Shown here: piece after piece, positions 6,601-11,251 of the stretch | Numbering within the stretch: position 1 is the first letter of the stretch | Layout of the letters: each line of letters starts with the position of its first letter | Origin: JBNAVY01 sp049700195 | GTDB lineage: Bacteria; Bacillota; Thermoanaerobacteria; Thermoanaerobacterales; Thermoanaerobacteraceae | Length of the DNA stretch: 11,251 nt | Direction: 5' to 3' | Assembly (NCBI GenBank): GCA_049700195.1 | Contig: JBNAVY010000055.1 | Location: forward strand, 1-11,251 | Made by a program: the position numbers and the translations under genes | The notes under the pieces: model-generated | Databases searched by the model: none | The model's input: only the letters and a program-made list of their open reading frames with translations | Told to the model about the DNA's origin: nothing

Positions 6601-7863
6601 ATGATAAAAAAGTTTGTGAATATTTTAAAACAAAAACATAAACCTAAATATATGGCTTTTGAATTTATAAAATACATAGGTCCAGGTCTTTTAGTCGCTG
6701 TCGGATTTATAGATCCAGGAAATTGGGCTTCAAATGTTGCTGCAGGATCTTTATATGGATACAAACTTTTGTGGATGGTTTCACTTTCGACTTTCATGCT
6801 TATTGTTCTTCAGCATAATGCCGCACATCTTGGCATTGCAACAGGTTACTGTATTTCAGAAGCAGCAACGCATTTTTTAAAACCTAATATATCTAAAATT
6901 GTTCTTTTTTCAGCAGTAATTGCAGCTATTTTAACTGCAATGGCTGAAATTCTGGGTGCTGCAATTGCTTTACAAATGCTTTTTAAAATACCTATTAAAA
7001 TCGGAAGCATAATTACTCTTGTGTTTATATCATGGATGTTATTTTCTAATTCATATAAAAAGTTAGAAAAATGGATAATAGGTTTTGTATCACTAATAGG
7101 TGTTTCTTTTATATTTGAACTTTATTTAGTAAATGTTGATTGGGCTCAAGCTGCTGTAAGTTGGGTAAAGCCAGAATTTCCTCAAAACTCAATGCCTATA
7201 ATAATGAGTGTTTTAGGAGCTGTTGTAATGCCTCATAATCTTTTTCTTCACTCAGAGATTATTCAAAGTAGACAATGGAACTTAGAAGATGAAAAAGTAA
7301 TTGAAAAACAGCTTAATTATGAGTATTTTGATACTATTTTTTCTATGGTAATAGGATGGGCAATAAACAGTGCAATGATTATTGTTGCAGCATCAGCTTT
7401 TTTTGCAAACAATATTAAGGTTACAGAACTTGATCAGGCTCAGCAGATGTTAAGACCATTATTAGGTAATGCGTCTGCAATAGTTTTTGCTATTGCGCTT
7501 TTATTTGCAGGCATTTCTTCTTCTATAACAGCAGGCCTTGCGGGAGGAAGTATCTTTGCAGGTTTATGGGAAGAACCATATAACATAAATGACTTACATA
7601 CTAAAATTGGAGTTGGTATTACATATATTATAGGAGTATTAATAATATTTTTTATTAAAAGTCCTTTTGAAGGTCTTGTGTATTCACAGATGTTTTTGAG
7701 TGTGCAGCTTCCTATAACAATTTTTCTTCTTATTTATCTTACATCTTCAAAAAATATAATGGGGAAATATGCAAACACGAAGTTGTATAAATTACTGCTT
7801 TGGACCATTGGGATTATTGTTACAATTCTTAATATAATGCTTTTATTAAGTTTTATTATATGA
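6601..7863 (+). CDS. Nramp-family divalent metal transporter (MntH-like)
   Basis: A 420-residue polytopic membrane protein with about eleven hydrophobic helices, of the Nramp family, which imports Mn2+, Fe2+ and similar ions, usually with protons. The TM1 metal-site motif DPGN is at 38-41, and the TM6 motif is A207-V-V-M210-P-H212, giving the metal-binding Asp38, Asn41, Ala207 and Met210. TM3 reads TAMAEILG: Glu116 is kept, but the position equal to Asp131 of the Deinococcus radiodurans protein, part of the proton route, is Ala113. Retention of Met210 argues for a transition-metal rather than Mg2+ carrier, while loss of the aspartate hints at altered proton coupling. The ATG at 6601 sits 4 bases after GAGGTG. 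I see no intrinsic terminator after the gene, so some read-through into the next gene is possible. No symbol is given because substrate and orthology to mntH are unproven. Confidence 0.92.
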   Translation: MIKKFVNILKQKHKPKYMAFEFIKYIGPGLLVAVGFIDPGNWASNVAAGSLYGYKLLWMVSLSTFMLIVLQHNAAHLGIATGYCISEAATHFLKPNISKIVLFSAVIAAILTAMAEILGAAIALQMLFKIPIKIGSIITLVFISWMLFSNSYKKLEKWIIGFVSLIGVSFIFELYLVNVDWAQAAVSWVKPEFPQNSMPIIMSVLGAVVMPHNLFLHSEIIQSRQWNLEDEKVIEKQLNYEYFDTIFSMVIGWAINSAMIIVAASAFFANNIKVTELDQAQQMLRPLLGNASAIVFAIALLFAGISSSITAGLAGGSIFAGLWEEPYNINDLHTKIGVGITYIIGVLIIFFIKSPFEGLVYSQMFLSVQLPITIFLLIYLTSSKNIMGKYANTKLYKLLLWTIGIIVTILNIMLLLSFII

Positions 7864-7891
7864 ACAGTTTTTTTATAATATATAATTTTTA

Positions 7892-7920
7892 TTGAATAAG
7901 TTTTCATAAAGTGGTAAAAT
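7892..7920 (+). promoter_or_regulatory. SigmaA promoter for the beta-CASP ribonuclease gene
   Basis: TTGAAT (7892-7897), 17-base spacer, TAAAAT (7915-7920), with an extended TGG directly before the -10. Transcription would start near 7927 and leave a leader of about 88 bases in which I see no structured element. Confidence 0.75.
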
Positions 7921-8014
7921 AAATTACATATTTAAGCTTTGTCGATTTTTTGAAGAATTTAATAAATTTATATTTTATAATAGGTTTATGCTTTAAAGAG
8001 AGGAGATATTAATT

Positions 8015-9643
8015 ATGAAGATAACATTTTTAGGTGCTGCAAAAGAAGTGACTGGCTCTAGTTATTTAATTGAAACAGGTAAAACAAAATTTTTGGTAGA
8101 CTGTGGCATGTTTCAAGGTGGAGATGTTGAAGATGAGTTAAATTACCAGGAATTTATATTTAATGTTCAAGATATAGATTTTGTGCTTTTAACTCATGCT
8201 CACATAGATCACAGTGGCAGAATACCTCTTTTATATAAAAAAGGATATAGAAAGAAAGTTTATACTACAAAAGCTACAGCCGATTTGTGTACTTATATGC
8301 TTCCAGATAGTGGACACATACAAGAAACAGAAAGTGAATGGAAAAACAGAAAGCGAAAAAGAGCTGGGAAGTCATTAAGAGAACCTTTATATACTGCAGA
8401 AGAAGCTTTAGACTCTTTAAGTATTTTTTACCCGGTTAATTATAATGAAATGCTTCAGCCATCGGAAGATGTGAAAGTAAGATTTAATGATGCTGGTCAT
8501 ATGCTTGGTTCAGCCATAATTGAGGTCTTTATAAATGAAAATGGGAAAGAAAATAAAATAGTTTTTTCAGGAGACCTTGGGAATAAAAAGATACCGCTTC
8601 TTAATGAAGTTAGTATCATTAAAAGTGCTGATTATGTTTTATGTGAATCTACATATGGAAACAGACTCCATGAAGATATAGGTGACAGAGCTAAAAAGCT
8701 AATGGATATAATATTAAAAACTATAAAAAGAGGTGGTAATGTTGTTATACCATCTTTTGCAGTTGGAAGGACTCAGGAGCTTTTATATGAGCTTCACAAA
8801 AACAGAGAAACCTATAAGGATGAGATAGAGTTTTTAGATAATGTTCCTGTTTATGTTGATAGTCCTTTAGCTACATCAGTAACTGATGTTTTTAAAAAAG
8901 ATACAGAATATCTTGATAAAGAAACACAGGAATATGTTAAAAAAGGTGATCTTCCCCTCGACTTTCCAAATCTGCATTTTACACATAGTGTAGAAGAATC
9001 AAAAGCTTTAAATGAATTAAAAACACCTATGATTATAATTTCTGCAAGTGGCATGTGTGAGGCTGGAAGAATCAAACATCACCTGAAACACAATTTATGG
9101 AGACCTGAGTCGACTGTACTTTTTGTTGGATATCAGGCAAAAGGAACTTTAGGGCGTAAGCTTTTAGAAGGAGAAAAAAATGTAAAAATATTTGGTGAAG
9201 AAATAGTAGTAAAAGCAGAAATAGAATATATTGAAAGTTTTTCAGGTCATGCTGACCAAAAAGGTATATTGGAGTGGCTATCTGGATTTACTGATAAACC
9301 AAAAAAAATATTTATAGTGCATGGTGAAGATGAAGCACAGTTAGAGTTATCTAAAAAGATTCATGATGAATTAAATATCGAAACATTGATACCTTCAAGA
9401 TATGATACTTATGATTTTGTTCATGATGAGCTGTTAACTGGAGAAGCTAAAAATAAAGTCAAATTAAATCTTGAACTTGCGAATAAAATTGAAGAAATGA
9501 CTTTAAGAAGTGATAAAGCCATATCAAAACTCCAGGATTTATTAAATGCTAAGAATGTAGACAGGGATTTAGGGCCAATTGTTAATGAAATAAATAATAT
9601 TAATGAGAGTTTGATGAAACTTTACAGAGAAATTATGAGTTAG
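8015..9643 (+). CDS. Metallo-beta-lactamase/beta-CASP RNA-processing exonuclease-like protein (TTHA0252/YSH1-type)
   Basis: A 542-residue zinc-dependent nuclease of the beta-CASP group, which includes the CPSF-73/YSH1 and Thermus TTHA0252 type of ribonuclease. Metal-binding motifs: HAHIDH (61-66), DAGH (159-162) with His162, and SGD (185-187) with Asp187. The beta-CASP insert runs from about 200 to 385, with motif A Glu211 (ESTYGNR), motif B His355/His356 in the SGMCEAGR...HH segment, and motif C His412 (SFSGHAD). A final zinc ligand is likely His436 (VHGE). The RMMBL domain ends near 470 and is followed by a helical tail of about 70 residues. It is the single-subunit form, without KH domains in front, and differs from RNase J in lacking that family's C-terminal domain. 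The ATG follows AGGAG (8001-8005). Endo- versus exonuclease action cannot be decided from sequence. The stop codon lies in the terminator stem. Confidence 0.92.
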   Translation: MKITFLGAAKEVTGSSYLIETGKTKFLVDCGMFQGGDVEDELNYQEFIFNVQDIDFVLLTHAHIDHSGRIPLLYKKGYRKKVYTTKATADLCTYMLPDSGHIQETESEWKNRKRKRAGKSLREPLYTAEEALDSLSIFYPVNYNEMLQPSEDVKVRFNDAGHMLGSAIIEVFINENGKENKIVFSGDLGNKKIPLLNEVSIIKSADYVLCESTYGNRLHEDIGDRAKKLMDIILKTIKRGGNVVIPSFAVGRTQELLYELHKNRETYKDEIEFLDNVPVYVDSPLATSVTDVFKKDTEYLDKETQEYVKKGDLPLDFPNLHFTHSVEESKALNELKTPMIIISASGMCEAGRIKHHLKHNLWRPESTVLFVGYQAKGTLGRKLLEGEKNVKIFGEEIVVKAEIEYIESFSGHADQKGILEWLSGFTDKPKKIFIVHGEDEAQLELSKKIHDELNIETLIPSRYDTYDFVHDELLTGEAKNKVKLNLELANKIEEMTLRSDKAISKLQDLLNAKNVDRDLGPIVNEINNINESLMKLYREIMS

Positions 9644-9668
9644 GATGCAAAATTTGCATCCTTTTTTT
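9641..9668 (+). terminator. Intrinsic terminator overlapping the beta-CASP stop codon
   Basis: AGGATGCAAA (9642-9651) and TTTGCATCCT (9653-9662) form a near-perfect palindrome followed by a T run to 9668. The TAG stop (9641-9643) provides the base of the left arm, so gene end and terminator overlap. Confidence 0.92.
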
Positions 9669-9682
9669 AAATGTATGTATTG

Positions 9683-9706
9683 TGTTATGATTGACTTGTT
9701 ATGATT
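9683..9706 (+). repeat. Tandem 10-bp direct repeat over the pdxST -35 region
   Basis: TGTTATGATT occurs at 9683-9692 and again at 9697-9706, separated by GACT, so the copies start 14 bases apart. The TTGACT -35 box lies between and within the copies. Position and spacing suit an operator that would block or guide RNA polymerase. Confidence 0.65.
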
Positions 9707-9719
9707 TAATAGATACAAT
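9691..9719 (+). promoter_or_regulatory. SigmaA promoter of the pdxST operon
   Basis: TTGACT (9691-9696), 17-base spacer, TACAAT (9714-9719): a strong sigmaA match. Start would be near 9726, leaving a leader of about 45 bases before pdxS. The -35 overlaps the direct repeat at 9683-9706. Confidence 0.85.
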
Positions 9720-9770
9720 TGATTTATAGATTAAACTTTAATAAGTACAATATTAAGGGGGTAAATAATA

Positions 9771-10649
9771 ATGAATGAAAGGTATGAACTTAATAAAAAT
9801 TTAGCACAAATGTTAAAAGGCGGAGTTATCATGGATGTTACTACACCAGAACAAGCTATTTTAGCTGAAAAAGCTGGTGCAGTTGCTGTAATGGCTCTTG
9901 AAAGGGTACCATCTGATATAAGAGCAAATGGTGGTGTTGCAAGAATGACAGATCCCAAAATTATAAAAGAAATAAAAGATGCTGTTTCAATACCTGTAAT
10001 GGCAAAAGTGAGAATTGGGCATTTTGTTGAGGCACAGGTTATACAAGCTTTAGAGATTGATTTTATAGATGAAAGTGAAGTTTTAACACCGGCCGATGAA
10101 ATGTATCATATTAATAAATGGGATTTTACTGTGCCTTTTGTATGTGGAGCAAGAAATCTTGGCGAGGCACTAAGACGTATAGGAGAAGGTGCAGCTATGA
10201 TAAGGACAAAAGGAGAAGCAGGTACAGGTAATGTTGTAGAGGCGGTAAGACATATTAGAATAATAAATTCTGAAATAAAAAGGATTACAAATTTAAGAGA
10301 TGATGAACTTATGACTGTTTCGAAGGATATTCAGGCACCTTATGAACTTGTAAAATATGTAGCAAAAAATGGGAAACTGCCTGTTGTAAACTTTGCTGCA
10401 GGTGGAATTGCAACACCTTCTGATGCTGCTTTAATGATGCAGCTTGGTGCTGATGGAGTATTTGTAGGATCAGGAATATTTAAATCACAAAACCCTGAAA
10501 AAATGGCACAGGCTATAGTAAAAGCAGTTGCATATTATGATAAACCGGAGGTTATTGCACAAGTATCAGAAGGATTGGGAGATACGATGACAAGCTTAGA
10601 TATAAGACAATTGGGTGAAAAAGAACTTTATGCTACAAGGGGATGGTAA
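9771..10649 (+). CDS. pdxS: PdxS, pyridoxal 5'-phosphate synthase lyase subunit
   Basis: PdxS (PLP synthase, formerly Pdx1/YaaD) joins ribose 5-phosphate, glyceraldehyde 3-phosphate and ammonia into pyridoxal 5'-phosphate in the deoxyxylulose-independent vitamin B6 route. It forms a dodecameric TIM-barrel core that receives ammonia from PdxT. At 292 residues it has the usual length. Visible features: MDVTTPEQA with Asp22; AKVRIGH with Lys79, matching the substrate-linking Lys81 of Bacillus subtilis; RTKGEAGTGN with Lys147, matching Lys149; and the phosphate-binding GGIATPSDA and GSGIF segments. The ATG follows AAGGGGG at 9755-9761, nine bases away. It is the first gene of the pdxST operon, and its last codons carry the ribosome binding site of pdxT, so the two are probably translated in fixed proportion. 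Confidence 0.98.
   Translation: MNERYELNKNLAQMLKGGVIMDVTTPEQAILAEKAGAVAVMALERVPSDIRANGGVARMTDPKIIKEIKDAVSIPVMAKVRIGHFVEAQVIQALEIDFIDESEVLTPADEMYHINKWDFTVPFVCGARNLGEALRRIGEGAAMIRTKGEAGTGNVVEAVRHIRIINSEIKRITNLRDDELMTVSKDIQAPYELVKYVAKNGKLPVVNFAAGGIATPSDAALMMQLGADGVFVGSGIFKSQNPEKMAQAIVKAVAYYDKPEVIAQVSEGLGDTMTSLDIRQLGEKELYATRGW
10637..10643 (+). promoter_or_regulatory. Ribosome binding site of pdxT inside the end of pdxS
   Basis: AAGGGGA ends seven bases before TTG 10651 and lies within the last codons of pdxS. It supports the TTG as the pdxT start over the upstream in-frame ATG at 10615, which has no such site and would add 12 residues foreign to the family. Confidence 0.8.
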
Positions 10650-10650
10650 T

Positions 10651-11214
10651 TTGAAAGTAGGTGTTTTATCAGTACAAGGATCAGTCAGTGAGCATGTAGA
10701 AAAACTAAAAAAAATAAATAATGTTGAGACACTTAAAGTAAAAAATAAATATGATATTTTAAATTTGGATGCTTTGATTATTCCTGGAGGAGAGAGTACT
10801 GCTATTGGTAAAATTTTATATGACTTTGACCTTAAAAATGCCATTATTGAATTAAATAATAAAAGTGTTCCTATATGGGGAACATGTGCAGGAATGATAA
10901 TAATGGCTAAAAATATTGAGAATCAATCAGAAAAATATCTTAGTATAATGGATATTACAGTTAAGAGAAATGCATATGGCAGTCAGATTGATAGTTTTAA
11001 AACTTATTTGCCCATACCCCAGGTATCAGACAAACCAGTAGAAGCAGTATTTATAAGAGCACCATATATAGAAGATGTTGGTCCTGGAGTAGAGATTCTT
11101 GCTGTTTATAAAAATAAAATTGTTGCTGCAAGACAAAATAATTTATTAGTTACGGCATTTCATCCTGAGCTTACAAATGATTTGAGTTTTTATAATTATT
11201 TTTTAGGGCTTTAA
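10651..11214 (+). CDS. pdxT: PdxT, pyridoxal 5'-phosphate synthase glutaminase subunit
   Basis: PdxT is the class I glutamine amidotransferase that releases ammonia from glutamine and passes it to PdxS. Starting at TTG 10651 it has 187 residues, close to the family's usual 185-200, and begins with the standard (M)KVGVLSVQGSVSEH. The catalytic triad is Cys79 (WGTCAG), His171 and Glu173 (FHPEL); the oxyanion-side GGES motif is at 46-49 and the PdxS-contacting RNAYGSQ segment at 106-112. The more usual wording there is RNAFGRQ, so Tyr and Ser are mild substitutions. The gene begins one base after the pdxS stop codon, which suggests translational coupling, and a rare-type TTG start may hold PdxT output below PdxS. 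Its stop codon lies in a terminator hairpin. Confidence 0.97.
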   Translation: MKVGVLSVQGSVSEHVEKLKKINNVETLKVKNKYDILNLDALIIPGGESTAIGKILYDFDLKNAIIELNNKSVPIWGTCAGMIIMAKNIENQSEKYLSIMDITVKRNAYGSQIDSFKTYLPIPQVSDKPVEAVFIRAPYIEDVGPGVEILAVYKNKIVAARQNNLLVTAFHPELTNDLSFYNYFLGL

Positions 11215-11232
11215 ACTTATAAAGCCTTTTTT
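11205..11232 (+). terminator. Intrinsic terminator of the pdxST operon
   Basis: GGCTTTA (11207-11213) pairs with TAAAGCC (11220-11226) around a 6-base loop and is followed by six Ts. The pdxT TAA stop (11212-11214) sits at the top of the stem and in the loop. Confidence 0.88.
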
Positions 11233-11251
11233 ATATTTAATAATTTTTTTT

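Noticed and set aside
7920..7948. Second sigma28-like site (TAAA and GTCGATTT) before the beta-CASP gene
   Set aside because: The spacer is 17 rather than 15 bases and the -10 matches at only five of eight positions; a good sigmaA promoter is adjacent.

Overview
The window is very AT-rich (about 30% GC by eye). It reads as chromosomal DNA of an anaerobic, motile, low-GC Firmicute of the class Clostridia. Evidence: strong AGGAGG-type ribosome binding sites, AGA/ATA-rich codon use, short intergenic gaps with sigmaA-like promoters and U-tract terminators, and an H-NOX chemoreceptor whose sensor domain closely resembles, from memory, that of Caldanaerobacter (Thermoanaerobacter) tengcongensis. 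Genus cannot be fixed from the sequence; a thermophilic or moderately thermophilic relative is an inference.

Layout, all genes on the + strand. (1) 1-508: 3' part of an SdpI/DUF1648-type membrane protein gene carrying two one-base insertions, probably a pseudogene. (2) 509-870: AT-rich gap with candidate promoters. (3) 871-3453: clpB, followed by a terminator. (4) 3671-5479: H-NOX heme sensor fused to a methyl-accepting chemotaxis signalling domain, preceded by an almost perfect flagellar sigma28 (SigD) promoter. (5) 5581-6498: aldo/keto reductase. (6) 6601-7863: Nramp-family metal transporter lacking a usually conserved TM3 aspartate. (7) 8015-9643: metallo-beta-lactamase/beta-CASP ribonuclease-like protein. 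(8) 9771-11214: pdxS-pdxT operon for pyridoxal 5'-phosphate synthase, with a 10-bp direct repeat over its promoter.

Most genes form single-gene units with their own promoter and intrinsic terminator; only pdxS-pdxT is a clear operon. The neighbourhood is mostly housekeeping: protein disaggregation, RNA processing, vitamin B6 and metal uptake. The most notable unit is the H-NOX chemoreceptor. Its heme ligand His102 and its distal Trp9/Asn74/Tyr140 set predict a gas sensor that can bind O2, and its promoter ties it to the motility regulon, so an oxygen-avoidance role in an anaerobe is the likely biology. I see no mobile elements, CRISPR arrays, tRNA or rRNA genes, and no clearly undescribed multi-gene system.
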